From: an uncultured Eubacteriales bacterium | GTDB lineage: Bacteria > Bacillota > Clostridia > Oscillospirales > Oscillospiraceae | Assembly (NCBI GenBank): GCA_949296115.1 | Contig: CASFNR010000010.1 | Span: forward strand, 1 to 46,485 | Reading direction: 5' to 3' | Length of the DNA stretch: 46,485 bases | Shown: one piece after another, positions 15,704-23,757 of the stretch | How positions within the stretch are numbered: position 1 is the stretch's first letter | Layout: each line of letters starts with the position of its first letter | The notes under the pieces: model-generated | Seen by the model: the letters and a program-made list of their open reading frames with translations, nothing else | Database searches by the model: none | Told to the model about the DNA's origin: nothing | Made by a program: the position numbers and the translations under genes

Positions 15704-17523
15704 TACGCCGTCACCTCCTGACAGCCGCTTTGGGCCTCGTAAATTTTCTGGTAAATGCCCCCCGCCTGCTTCAGCTGATCGTGGGTGCCTTCCTCCACAA
15801 TTCTGCCCCGATCCAGAACCAGGATTTTGTCGGCGGCGGAGAGAGTGGTGATCCGGTGAGAGATGAGAATGACGCTGGCTTTGCCGAATTTCTGGGAGAT
15901 GGCCTTCCGGATTTTTGCGTCGGTCTCGGTGTCCACCGCAGACAGGGAGTCGTCGAAGATCAGAATGGGGGTATTCTGGGTCAGGGTCCGGGCGATGGCG
16001 GCCCGCTGTTTCTGACCGCCGGAGAGGGTGACGCCCCGCTCGCCTACCATGGTCTCGTAGCCGGCGGCAAAGGATGTGATGGATTCATCCAGGGCAGCGG
16101 CGGAGGCGGCGGAACGGACGGCCTCCATATCCAGCCGGGGGGAGACGATGCCGATGTTTTCAGCGATGGTCCGGGAGAACAGGAAGGGCTCCTGGAGCAC
16201 CATGCCGATGTTCCGGCGCAGGTGCTCCGTCCGGATTTTCCGGATGTCGGTGCCGCCGATGGTGATGCGGCCGCCGCCTTCCTCCAGCAGATACAGCTTG
16301 TCCAGCAGGAGCATCATGGTGGACTTGCCGCTGCCGGTTCCGCCCAGAATGCCCAGGGTGGTGCCGGCTTTCATGGTGAAGGTGATGTCGTGGAGCATCT
16401 GGGGGGCGTTTTCGTAGCCGAAGTTCACATGCTCAAAGCGGATGTCCCCGTCCATGGGAGCGTCAAAAGCGTCGGGGTCATCCTGCTCCGCCTGGGAGTT
16501 CATGATGTAGGCCACCCGTTCAATGGAGACGCCGGCCTTGCTCATTTCAGAAATCATCCGGCCCAGCTGACGGATGGGCCAGATCAGCATGGAATTGTAG
16601 GAGATGAAGGCGATGTATTCGCCCTCGGATAGGCTGCCACGGACGCAGAACCAGGCGCCGAAGATGACGACCAGCATCACCTGGGCGCCAGAGAGCATGT
16701 CGGATGTGCTCCAGAACTGGGACAGAACCTTGCCCATGCGAACCCACAAAGAGGTATAGTAGTCGTTCTGCTTCTGGAATTTATCGATTTCCGCCCGCTC
16801 CTGACCGAAGGCCCGGACCACCCGGACACCGGTGAGGTTTTCCTGGGCCATGGCGGAGAGCTTGCCCTCATTCTCGTCGCAGTCCAGGAAACCGTCATAG
16901 ACCCGTTTGTGAAAGTAAAACGAGTAGACGATGATTGCCGGCATGGGAATCAGGGCGATTCCTGCCAGCAGGGGATGCATGGACAGCATGAAGCTGATGG
17001 AGAGAATCAGCAAAATAATAATCCGGAAGATGGATGTCAGCTGCTCCGACAGGAACCGCTTGGTGGTTTCAATGTCGGAGGTACACCGCTGGATAATGTC
17101 GCCGGTGCGGTTCTGCATATGCCAGGAAAAGGGGAGCCGTTCAATGTGGGAGAACAGCCCGTCCCGCATGGACTTGACCAAGGTTTCCGCTGCCTTGGTG
17201 TTATTGACTCGGAAGGTGTATTGACTTACCACCTGGAACAGGGCAACCACAACCACAGCCAGCGCCATAATCCACAGATGCTGACCCAGGTAGGGAAAGC
17301 CGCCCACCCGGTTCACCAGGTCCATGACGAAATCCGGGAAATTCCCTTCTTTTCCGCCGATGGCGCAGTCCACCGCAGCCCGGATGATCTGGGGCTGAAT
17401 CATGTCTGCCAGGGCGGTCACTGCCGCTGCCAGAATGCTGATAAGGAAGTAGCGCTTCGCTCCCCGCATAAATGCCCACAGAAGTGCAGCGGACGAGCGG
17501 CCTGAGGGATTCTCTTGTTTCAT
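15703..17523 (-). CDS. ABC exporter half-transporter, degenerate-site subunit (left pair)
   Basis: A 606-residue ABC exporter subunit with an N-terminal membrane domain (about 25-325) and a nucleotide-binding domain. Walker A is GGTGSGKST, the signature is LSGGQKQR and the switch is ISHRIT. Walker B reads LIFDDSLSAVD, with Asp in place of the catalytic Glu, as in the degenerate-site partner of heterodimeric exporters. GGAGG 6 bases before ATG 17523 sets the start; the frame runs further upstream by chance through the leader. Expression appears to be controlled by the leader peptide and terminator at 17606-17723. Confidence 0.92.
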   Translation of the reverse strand: MKQENPSGRSSAALLWAFMRGAKRYFLISILAAAVTALADMIQPQIIRAAVDCAIGGKEGNFPDFVMDLVNRVGGFPYLGQHLWIMALAVVVVALFQVVSQYTFRVNNTKAAETLVKSMRDGLFSHIERLPFSWHMQNRTGDIIQRCTSDIETTKRFLSEQLTSIFRIIILLILSISFMLSMHPLLAGIALIPMPAIIVYSFYFHKRVYDGFLDCDENEGKLSAMAQENLTGVRVVRAFGQERAEIDKFQKQNDYYTSLWVRMGKVLSQFWSTSDMLSGAQVMLVVIFGAWFCVRGSLSEGEYIAFISYNSMLIWPIRQLGRMISEMSKAGVSIERVAYIMNSQAEQDDPDAFDAPMDGDIRFEHVNFGYENAPQMLHDITFTMKAGTTLGILGGTGSGKSTMMLLLDKLYLLEEGGGRITIGGTDIRKIRTEHLRRNIGMVLQEPFLFSRTIAENIGIVSPRLDMEAVRSAASAAALDESITSFAAGYETMVGERGVTLSGGQKQRAAIARTLTQNTPILIFDDSLSAVDTETDAKIRKAISQKFGKASVILISHRITTLSAADKILVLDRGRIVEEGTHDQLKQAGGIYQKIYEAQSGCQEVTA

Positions 17524-17605
17524 TTCTTTCCTCCAATCTCTTTCAACTGTCTGCGGAAGCCGTGAGAAATCCTCAGCAGGCAGGGAATTTTGCTCCAATT
17601 GACGC

Positions 17606-17632
17606 AAAAAGGCGCAGGCCGAAGCCTGCGCC
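17606..17632 (-). terminator. Intrinsic terminator inside the leader of the ABC exporter (attenuator)
   Basis: On the minus strand, GGCGCAGGC-TTCG-GCCTGCGCC (17632-17611), a perfect 9-bp stem with a stable tetraloop, is followed by TTTTT (17610-17606). It lies between the only visible minus-strand promoter (17793-17765) and the ABC start at 17523. There is no upstream gene for it to terminate, so it most likely works as an attenuator. Confidence 0.85.
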
Positions 17633-17660
17633 CGATAGAAAGCCGCATTGCACAATGCCG

Positions 17661-17723
17661 CTATGCGTCTGCCGGAGCCAAGCTTCTGATTGCACAAGTG
17701 ATAACAAACCGGTTAAACAACAT
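17661..17723 (-). CDS. Leader peptide of the ABC exporter operon (20 residues)
   Basis: A 20-codon ORF, MLFNRFVITCAIRSLAPADA, with AAAGGAG (17739-17733) 9 bases before its ATG. It starts about 35 bases after the predicted transcription start and ends 28 bases before the terminator hairpin. The segment covering codons 13-15 (17686-17679, GAAGCTTG) can pair with CAGGCTTC (17628-17621), the inner 5' arm and loop of the terminator, with one G-U pair. This could be an antiterminator that forms when a ribosome stalls early in the peptide. The layout resembles bmrB-bmrCD of Bacillus subtilis; the peptide itself is not one I recognise. Confidence 0.65.
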   Translation of the reverse strand: MLFNRFVITCAIRSLAPADA

Positions 17724-17764
17724 GAAACTCAACTCCTTTCTTCCTTAATTTTGATGACAGCAGT

Positions 17765-17793
17765 ATCATAGCATCATTGGGCATTACTGTCAA
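17765..17793 (-). promoter_or_regulatory. Promoter of the attenuated ABC exporter operon
   Basis: Minus strand: TTGACA (17793-17788), 17-base spacer, TATGAT (17770-17765). The predicted start is near 17758, giving a leader of about 235 bases. Confidence 0.85.
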
Positions 17794-17869
17794 TAGACTT
17801 AGATAAAATACCGCCTTTTTTTCACGGAGAGGATACAGAAGTGAAAATGCGGGGAAAAGAATTCAAAAA

Positions 17870-17917
17870 AACGGAATATGGTTTTCCGTTGCATTCCTGT
17901 GGAAGGAATGGTATAAT
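17870..17917 (+). promoter_or_regulatory. Promoter and overlapping inverted repeat for the right ABC pair
   Basis: TTGCAT (17889-17894), 17-base spacer, TATAAT (17912-17917). A 7-bp inverted repeat, AACGGAA (17870-17876) and TTCCGTT (17884-17890), ends in the -35 element and could be an operator for an unlinked repressor. The leader is only about 20 bases, so this pair has no attenuator. Confidence 0.65.
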
Positions 17918-17943
17918 CTCCCTGTATTTTAGGAGGTGGTACT

Positions 17944-19671
17944 TTGAAACGATTGCTTCGCTATATGAAAGGATATGAAAAACAGTGTGTTCTCGGGCCG
18001 CTGTTCAAGTTGCTGGAGGCGCTGTTTGAATTGCTTGTTCCCCTGGTTGTTGCCCGGATTGTGGATCAGGGCATTGCCAACGGTGACCGGGGCTATGTGG
18101 TTCAGATGTGCCTGGTGATGGTTGCGCTGGGCGTGGTGGGTCTGGTGATGTCCGTGTCGGCCCAGTATTTTTCTGCGGTGGCGGCAGTGGGCTTTTCCAC
18201 CCGGCTGCGTCATGCTCTGATGGAGAACATTCTGGGCCTGAGCTACAGCCAGGTGGATCAGCTGGGCAGCTCTACCATGATTACCCGGATGACCTCGGAT
18301 GTCAATCAGGTGCAGAACGGCGTCAACCTGACCCTGCGGCTGCTGCTTCGCTCTCCCTTTGTGGTGTTTGGCGCCATGGTGATGGCGTTCACCATTGACT
18401 TCTCTGCGGCGCTGGTGTTTGTTGGGGTGATCCCGGTGCTGTGCGTCATTGTTTTCGGCCTGATGATCATCACCATACCCATGTACCGCCGGGTACAGGT
18501 ATCTCTGGACGGCGTGACGTCCGCCACCCGGCAGAATCTGTCCGGTGTCCGGGTGCTCCGGGCCTTCTGCAAGGAGGATACAGAGGTAGAGTCCTTCTGC
18601 GGCAGCACTGCCAAGCTGACCCAGGCCCAATTGATTGCGGGCCGGGTTTCTGCCCTGATGAATCCCCTGACCTATGTGGTCATCAATTTGGCGGTGGTTC
18701 TGCTGGTGCGGGTGGGCGCCATCCAGGTGGAAAACGGCATTCTGACCCAGGGCCTGGTCATTGCCCTGTACAACTACATGTCTCAGATCCTGGTGGAACT
18801 GATTAAGATGGCCAATCTGATTATCACCATCTCCAAATCCCTGGCCTGCGCGAACCGGGTGGCCAAGGTGTTGGAACTCAAGAGCAGCCAGGAAAACGGC
18901 ACATTGGATGCGGGGAGCCTGCGGGGCGAAGTGGAGTTCCGGGATGTGTCCGCCCAGTATGCCGGAGCGGCGAACCCCTCTCTGGAGCACATCAGCTTCC
19001 ATGCCCATCCCGGTCAGACCATCGGCATCATTGGCGGCACCGGCTCCGGCAAGACCACCCTGGTCAACCTGATTCCCCGGCTGTATGATGCGTTGTCCGG
19101 ACAGGTTCTGCTGGATGGGGCGGAAGCGGCTCAATATGACCAGAATTCCCTGCGTCAGGTGATTGGACTGGTGCCCCAGAAGGCGGTGATCTTCAAGGGA
19201 ACCATCCGGGAAAACCTCCGCTGGGGCAATCCGGACGCCACCGACGATGAGCTGTGGGCGGCGCTGGAGACGGCCCAGGCCCGGGAAGTGGTGAAGGATA
19301 AGGAAGGCGAACTGAACGCACCGGTGGAACAGGGGGGCGTGAACTTCTCCGGTGGTCAGCGTCAGCGGCTGACCATCGCCCGTGCACTGGTGCGCAAACC
19401 CAAAATTCTGATTCTGGATGACAGCGCCTCCGCCCTGGACTACGCCACGGATGCCAATCTGCGGATGGCCATCCGGAAGATGGAAAATCCACCCACTACC
19501 TTCCTGGTGTCCCAGCGGGCGGCTTCTGTTCGCTACGCCGATGAAATTCTGGTGCTGGACGACGGTATCCTGGTGGGACAGGGCACCCATGACCAGCTGC
19601 TGGAAAGCTGCTCCGTCTACCAGGAAATTTATTACTCCCAGTTCCCGAAGGAGGTGCGGCATCATGCTTAG
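17944..19671 (+). CDS. ABC exporter half-transporter, degenerate-site subunit (right pair)
   Basis: A 575-residue exporter subunit with six helices (about 15-300) and a nucleotide-binding domain: Walker A GGTGSGKTT, signature FSGGQRQR, Walker B LILDDSASALD. Two catalytic positions are altered: Asp replaces the Walker B Glu, and the switch histidine is Gln in LVSQRAAS. It is therefore the non-hydrolysing half of a heterodimer. AGGAGG (17931-17936) lies 7 bases before a TTG start at 17944; the next in-frame ATG (17968) would lose the ribosome site. It overlaps its partner gene by 8 bases. Confidence 0.92.
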   Translation: MKRLLRYMKGYEKQCVLGPLFKLLEALFELLVPLVVARIVDQGIANGDRGYVVQMCLVMVALGVVGLVMSVSAQYFSAVAAVGFSTRLRHALMENILGLSYSQVDQLGSSTMITRMTSDVNQVQNGVNLTLRLLLRSPFVVFGAMVMAFTIDFSAALVFVGVIPVLCVIVFGLMIITIPMYRRVQVSLDGVTSATRQNLSGVRVLRAFCKEDTEVESFCGSTAKLTQAQLIAGRVSALMNPLTYVVINLAVVLLVRVGAIQVENGILTQGLVIALYNYMSQILVELIKMANLIITISKSLACANRVAKVLELKSSQENGTLDAGSLRGEVEFRDVSAQYAGAANPSLEHISFHAHPGQTIGIIGGTGSGKTTLVNLIPRLYDALSGQVLLDGAEAAQYDQNSLRQVIGLVPQKAVIFKGTIRENLRWGNPDATDDELWAALETAQAREVVKDKEGELNAPVEQGGVNFSGGQRQRLTIARALVRKPKILILDDSASALDYATDANLRMAIRKMENPPTTFLVSQRAASVRYADEILVLDDGILVGQGTHDQLLESCSVYQEIYYSQFPKEVRHHA

Positions 19672-21403
19672 TCAATGGCAAACCATGAAGAAGGTTCTGC
19701 TGCGGATTCGCCGGTACTGGCCCACCCTGATTGCCGCCATTATTCTGGCCACGGTGAATGTGGGGATGACCCTGTACATGCCCATTCTGGTGGGCAACGC
19801 CATCGACTGCATTGTGGACGCAGGACAGGTGGATTTCGACCAAATGTGGGTGTTCCTCCGGGGCGTGATTCTCTGCGCCGCCATTGGGGGACTGGCCCAG
19901 TGGGTGATGAGTGAACTGTGCAACCGGATGACCTATCAGGTCACCCGGGACATCCGGAATGAAGCCTTCCGGCACATCCAGGTGCTGCCCATTTCCTACA
20001 TAGATCAGCACGCCCAGGGTGATCTGGTCAGCCGGGTGATTGCGGATGTGGATACCTTTGCCGACGGCCTGCTCATGGGCTTTACCCAGCTGTTCACCGG
20101 CGTGATGACCATTCTGGGTACCCTGGTATTTATGATGCGGATTCATTGGGGTACTGCGCTGGTGGTGGTGTGCATCACCCCGCTGTCACTGGTGGTTGCC
20201 AACTTCATCGCAACCCGGACCTACTCCATGTTCCGGGTTCAGACCGTGACCCGTGGGGAGCAGACATCCCTGATTGACGAGACCATCGGCAATGTGAAGG
20301 TGGTGCAGGCCTTCGGACATGAGCGGGCCTCCATGGAGCAGTTCGACGAGATCAACGGAAGGCTGCAAAAGGCATCCTTGCGGGCGATTTTCTTCTCCTC
20401 TCTGGTCAATCCCTGCACCCGGTTCGTCAACTCCATGGCCTATGCGGGGGTGGGACTCACCGGCGCCCTGATGGCAATCAGCGGCGGCATTACCGTGGGC
20501 AACCTGACCAGCTTCCTGAACTACGCCAACCAGTATACCAAACCCTTCAACGAGATTTCCGGTGTCATCACCGAGCTGCAGAATGCGCTGGCCTGCTCTG
20601 CCCGGGTCTTTGAACTGATCGAAGCCCCCGCCCGGACACCGGAGCCGGAGCATCCCCAGCGCCCGGAGAAGGTGGAAGGAGCCGTGGAAATCCGGGATCT
20701 GAAATTCTCCTATGTACCGGAGAAACCTCTGATTGACAGCTTCAATCTCTCTGTAAAGCCGGGCCAGCGGATTGCCATTGTGGGGCCCACCGGCTGCGGC
20801 AAGACCACCTTCATCAACCTGCTGATGCGCTTCTACGACCCCCAGGGCGGTGAGATTCGTCTGGATGGGGTGGACACCATGCAGATGCGCCGGGACGATC
20901 TGCGCCGGAGTGTGGGTATGGTGCTCCAGGACACCTGGCTCCGGGCCGGTACCATCCGGGAGAACATTGCCATGGGCAAGCCCGACGCCACCCAGGAGGA
21001 GATTGAGGCTGCGGCCAGGCAGGCCCATGCCCACAGCTTTATCCGCCGCCTGCCGGATGGGTACGACACGGTGATCTCCGAGGCCGGAGGAAACCTGTCC
21101 CAGGGCCAGAAGCAGCTGCTGTGCATCGCCCGGGTGATGCTTTGCCTGCCGCCCATGCTGTTCCTGGACGAGGCTACCTCGTCCATTGATACCCGGACGG
21201 AGATTCGGATTCAGAAGGCCTTCGACACCATGATGCAGGGCCGGACCTCCTTCATTGTGGCCCACCGCCTGTCCACCATCCAGGAGGCGGACCTGATTCT
21301 GGTAATGCGGGACGGCCATATTGTGGAGCAGGGCAAACACGAGGAGCTGCTGAAAAAGCGGGGCTGCTACTCTCAGCTGTATATGAGCCAGTTCGCCCAT
21401 TGA
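19664..21403 (+). CDS. ABC exporter half-transporter, catalytic subunit (right pair)
   Basis: A 579-residue partner of the preceding gene, with a membrane domain (about 15-310) then a nucleotide-binding domain with Walker A GPTGCGKTT, signature NLSQGQKQL, Walker B LFLDEATSSID and switch VAHRLST. The catalytic Glu and His are present, so this half carries the hydrolytic site. GGAGG (19650-19654) lies 9 bases before ATG 19664, inside the end of the upstream gene. A strong terminator follows. Substrate unknown; the family exports drugs, lipids or peptides. Confidence 0.92.
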   Translation: MLSQWQTMKKVLLRIRRYWPTLIAAIILATVNVGMTLYMPILVGNAIDCIVDAGQVDFDQMWVFLRGVILCAAIGGLAQWVMSELCNRMTYQVTRDIRNEAFRHIQVLPISYIDQHAQGDLVSRVIADVDTFADGLLMGFTQLFTGVMTILGTLVFMMRIHWGTALVVVCITPLSLVVANFIATRTYSMFRVQTVTRGEQTSLIDETIGNVKVVQAFGHERASMEQFDEINGRLQKASLRAIFFSSLVNPCTRFVNSMAYAGVGLTGALMAISGGITVGNLTSFLNYANQYTKPFNEISGVITELQNALACSARVFELIEAPARTPEPEHPQRPEKVEGAVEIRDLKFSYVPEKPLIDSFNLSVKPGQRIAIVGPTGCGKTTFINLLMRFYDPQGGEIRLDGVDTMQMRRDDLRRSVGMVLQDTWLRAGTIRENIAMGKPDATQEEIEAAARQAHAHSFIRRLPDGYDTVISEAGGNLSQGQKQLLCIARVMLCLPPMLFLDEATSSIDTRTEIRIQKAFDTMMQGRTSFIVAHRLSTIQEADLILVMRDGHIVEQGKHEELLKKRGCYSQLYMSQFAH

Positions 21404-21409
21404 TTTGTG

Positions 21410-21446
21410 TTCCCCCGCCTGGTCCAGACCGGCGGGGGAATTTTTT
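21410..21446 (+). terminator. Terminator after the right ABC pair
   Basis: TTCCCCCGCC (21410-21419) pairs with GGCGGGGGAA (21431-21440), then six T (21441-21446). Confidence 0.9.
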
Positions 21447-21468
21447 CAGGATTTCTGGAAGAAAGTTC

Positions 21469-21497
21469 TTGACAAATAGGGGGAAGTGTTGTATGAT
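21469..21497 (+). promoter_or_regulatory. tRNA-Ser promoter
   Basis: TTGACA (21469-21474), 17-base spacer, TATGAT (21492-21497), about 30 bases before the tRNA. Confidence 0.85.
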
Positions 21498-21527
21498 ATC
21501 CGGGCTGGCAGCGTGAGCTGAGCGTAT

Positions 21528-21619
21528 GGAGAAGTCGCGTAGCTGGCCGAGCGCGCACGATTGGAAATCGTGTATACCCCAAAAGGGTATCGAGGGTTCA
21601 AATCCCTCCTTCTCCGCCA
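21528..21619 (+). tRNA. tRNA-Ser(GGA)
   Basis: A class II tRNA. The acceptor stem is GGAGAAG (21528-21534) with CTTCTCC (21609-21615), then G and an encoded CCA (21617-21619). The anticodon loop TTGGAAA places GGA at 21563-21565, reading UCC/UCU. A long variable arm (TACCCC/GGGTA around 21575-21590) and a T-arm GAGGGTTCAAATCCCTC follow. It has its own promoter and terminator. Confidence 0.97.
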
Positions 21620-21623
21620 TGAA

Positions 21624-21657
21624 AACCCGGTATTCCGTCAGGAATGCCGGGTTTTTC
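21624..21657 (+). terminator. Terminator after tRNA-Ser
   Basis: AACCCGG-T-ATTCC (21624-21636) pairs with GGAAT-G-CCGGGTT (21641-21653), running into TTTTT. Confidence 0.85.
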
Positions 21658-21703
21658 CTTTGCCGGTAAGCTGGACCGGAATCCAGCTCCGGCGGTGCCG
21701 TCA

Positions 21704-21778
21704 TTAAAGAATCAAGCAGGCGGCAAAGACGAACACCGTCGCCAGAATCACAGTACCACTCAGTAAAATCAACGCCAT
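21704..21778 (-). CDS. Putative 24-residue single-span membrane peptide
   Basis: A 24-codon ORF from ATG 21778 to TAA 21704. The product is almost wholly hydrophobic (MALILLSGTVILATVF... ending AACLIL) and would form one membrane helix. A GGGGG purine run sits 7 bases before the ATG. A promoter (TTGACA-N17-TAAACT, 21858-21830) lies about 50 bases upstream. No homologue is recognised; in size and nature it resembles KdpF-like or small stress membrane peptides, without evidence for either. It is divergent from the cyclic-di-AMP receptor gene. Confidence 0.5.
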   Translation of the reverse strand: MALILLSGTVILATVFVFAACLIL

Positions 21779-21800
21779 CCGGATGCCCCCTTCATAAATA

Positions 21801-21858
21801 AGTTTAATAGATTCAATCTATCTGATTGAAGTTTAACACATTAAACTCCTGCTGTCAA
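21801..21858 (-). promoter_or_regulatory. Palindrome-dense promoter of the micro-ORF
   Basis: Minus-strand promoter TTGACA (21858-21853), 17 bases, TAAACT (21835-21830). Three perfect inverted repeats overlap or follow it: GTTTAA-CACA-TTAAAC (21831-21846) between -10 and -35, TTCAATC-TATCT-GATTGAA (21812-21830), and ATAGATT-C-AATCTAT (21807-21821). AGTTTAAT at 21801 and ATTAAACT at 21840 mirror each other across the whole block. This looks like a multi-site operator; some repeats could also fold in the RNA leader. Confidence 0.6.
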
Positions 21859-21919
21859 TCTTCCCGGTCCATTTTCCTGCCGTCGTGGAAAGAAATTGCC
21901 GGTTCCGGAGAGATTTTCC

Positions 21920-21948
21920 TTTACACCGGCAGACGAAGCGGGTACAAT
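21920..21948 (+). promoter_or_regulatory. Promoter of the darA operon
   Basis: TTTACA (21920-21925), 17-base spacer, TACAAT (21943-21948). Confidence 0.7.
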
Positions 21949-21997
21949 GGGGGTATTGCAGTGGGGAACTCCCTGAGAAGAGAAAGGATGCAAGGCT

Positions 21998-22327
21998 ATG
22001 AAAATGATTACAGCCATTATCAACAACAACGACAGCGATGCCGTGTGCGGCAGTCTGCGTGCCGAAGGGTTTTATTTTACCAAGATGAGTACCACCGGCG
22101 GTTTCCTGCGCAGTGGAAACACCACCCTGCTCCTGGGCACGGAGGACGACCGGGTGGCGCGAGTCCTGGAGATCATTCGCAGCAACAGCCGCAAGCGTAC
22201 CGTCAGTGCGCCGGTCCCGGTTATGCCCACGGGAGGCGATCTGGAATTGGGGCTGCCCATGGCCTCGGTTACGGTGGGCGGTGCCACTGTGTTCGTGACC
22301 GCAGTGGAACAGTTTGAAAAGATGTGA
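21998..22327 (+). CDS. darA: Cyclic-di-AMP receptor, DarA/PstA type
   Basis: A 109-residue PII-like protein of the DUF970/YaaQ family, which binds cyclic-di-AMP as a trimer in Firmicutes. It opens with MKMITAIINNNDSDAV, and the ligand-loop motif STTGGFLRSGNTTLLLG (about 31-47) is well conserved. The downstream target of DarA proteins is not established. AAGGA lies about 9 bases upstream of ATG 21998. The 3' end overlaps the EamA gene, so it heads a three-gene operon. Confidence 0.92.
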   Translation: MKMITAIINNNDSDAVCGSLRAEGFYFTKMSTTGGFLRSGNTTLLLGTEDDRVARVLEIIRSNSRKRTVSAPVPVMPTGGDLELGLPMASVTVGGATVFVTAVEQFEKM

Positions 22328-23243
22328 TGTTCAGCGCCCCCGGCGGACGCACCCCAACGGGAGGGAGCCGTCTGCTTACCGCCGCAGCATCCTGGCCCTG
22401 CACGGGGCAGTGATGCTGTTTGGCTTATCGGCGGTACTGGGACGATGGATTGCGGTTCCGGCGGTGTGGATTGCCGGGGGGCGGGTTCTCTGCTCCTCTG
22501 CGGCACTTTTTGCCTATGCCCTTATCCGACGATCTCCGTTGCGGTTAAATTCCATCCGGGATTATGGGATGGCCCTGGGGGCGGGAGTGGTGCTGGCGGT
22601 TCACTGGACCACCTTTTTCCTGTCGATTCAGGAGGCCTCCGTTGCAGTGGGCACCATCACCTTTTCAGCGTTTCCTCTGTTTCTGACGGTTCTGGAGCCG
22701 ATGGTTTTCCGGGAGCCTGTCCGGGGCAGAAGCGCACTTTGGGCCTGTGTTCTGCTGTTGGGGGTGGGCATCACCATTCCGGAATTCTCCCTGGAGAATC
22801 CCATGACCATGGGGGTGCTCTGGGGTCTGATTTCCAGCCTGTCCTACGGGGTGCTGTCCCTGTTTAACCGGTATCTGTCCGGGCAGTATTCTGCCAATGT
22901 AGTCTGCCTGTACGAGCAGGCCACAGCGGCGGTGGCGCTTCTGCCGTGTTTTTTCCTGGTGGATGGTCACTGGACTGCGCAGGATTTGGCGGCCGTTGGG
23001 GTGCTGGGCTTTGTCTGCACGGCCTTTGCCCACAGTTTGTACGTTGCGGCGCAGAAGCGGGTAAAGGCCCAGACAGCGGGGATTATCTCCGGGATGGAAA
23101 CGGTATATGCAGTTGTGTATGCCATGATTTTGCTGGGGGAAATGCCCAGCGGCCGGGAATGGCTGTGCGGCGCCGTGATTCTCTGTGCGGCGCTGGCCAA
23201 TTCTGTGATGGGGGAAGCAGAAAAAGAGGGAATATCAACATGA
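22314..23243 (+). CDS. EamA/DMT-family transporter
   Basis: A membrane protein of up to 309 residues with about ten helices in two EamA repeats, the drug/metabolite exporter fold. The first helix spans ILALHGAVMLFGLSAVLG, and the second repeat begins near MGVLWGLISSLSYGVLSLFNRY. The substrate is unknown. The start is uncertain: the only suitable upstream codon is TTG 22314 inside the darA end, without a clear ribosome site, and the next ATG (22412) would cut into the first helix. The stop overlaps the GNAT start as ATGA. Confidence 0.85.
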   Translation: MKRCDVQRPRRTHPNGREPSAYRRSILALHGAVMLFGLSAVLGRWIAVPAVWIAGGRVLCSSAALFAYALIRRSPLRLNSIRDYGMALGAGVVLAVHWTTFFLSIQEASVAVGTITFSAFPLFLTVLEPMVFREPVRGRSALWACVLLLGVGITIPEFSLENPMTMGVLWGLISSLSYGVLSLFNRYLSGQYSANVVCLYEQATAAVALLPCFFLVDGHWTAQDLAAVGVLGFVCTAFAHSLYVAAQKRVKAQTAGIISGMETVYAVVYAMILLGEMPSGREWLCGAVILCAALANSVMGEAEKEGIST

Positions 23244-23755
23244 CGATTGAATTGAGTCCATTTACATGCAAAGACGAGGAAACGTCTTTGAAATTAATCC
23301 ATGATTTCTGGCTGGCTCACAATGGAGAATCTCAGACCAGGGAAGAAAGCCGGGGCGATCTGGAAAGGTGGACATCCCCGGACCACAGATTCTATCTGAT
23401 TACCATGGAAGGAACTGCGGTGGGATTCGTGCATCTGGGCAGCAGGGGAGGGGCCTGCGATTGGCTGGAGGACTTGTTCGTTCTCCCGGATTTTCAGAAC
23501 CGGGGAATCGGAACACGGGCAATCCAGCTGGCGGAGGAAATAGTCCGGGGGTACTCTGTCTCCATGTACATTGAGGCGGCTGCAAGAAACCAAAGGGCCA
23601 TTGCACTTTACCGGCGGCTGGGGTATGACTGTTTGAATACCATTACAATCCGCAAGGATTTTCCGGGATATGACTATGATGTCAAACGGCGGGAGACGAT
23701 CTGGGGAGACTCCTTTGAAATTCGGACAACCAAGAATTTATCATCTGAATCATAA
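23240..23755 (+). CDS. GNAT-family N-acetyltransferase
   Basis: A 171-residue acetyltransferase. The acetyl-CoA pyrophosphate loop is QNRGIGTRAI (about 86-95), preceded by the strand LEDLFVLPDF. AARNQRAIALYRRLGY (about 113-128) is the usual C-terminal motif. The acceptor substrate is unknown. It is translationally coupled to the EamA transporter, so both may deal with the same small molecule; that is inference. A bidirectional terminator follows directly. Confidence 0.88.
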   Translation: MTIELSPFTCKDEETSLKLIHDFWLAHNGESQTREESRGDLERWTSPDHRFYLITMEGTAVGFVHLGSRGGACDWLEDLFVLPDFQNRGIGTRAIQLAEEIVRGYSVSMYIEAAARNQRAIALYRRLGYDCLNTITIRKDFPGYDYDVKRRETIWGDSFEIRTTKNLSSES

Positions 23756-23757
23756 AT

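Noticed and set aside
17524-17697. N-terminal extension of the ABC subunit to 664 residues
   Set aside because: The extension passes through the terminator hairpin and is not ABC-like. A good ribosome site lies before ATG 17523.
17606-17765. A known riboswitch in the ABC leader
   Set aside because: I recognise no conserved aptamer core. The leader ORF with its ribosome site explains the terminator more simply.
22327-22412. ATG 22327 as the start of the EamA transporter
   Set aside because: It is in a different frame and meets a stop after about 28 codons.
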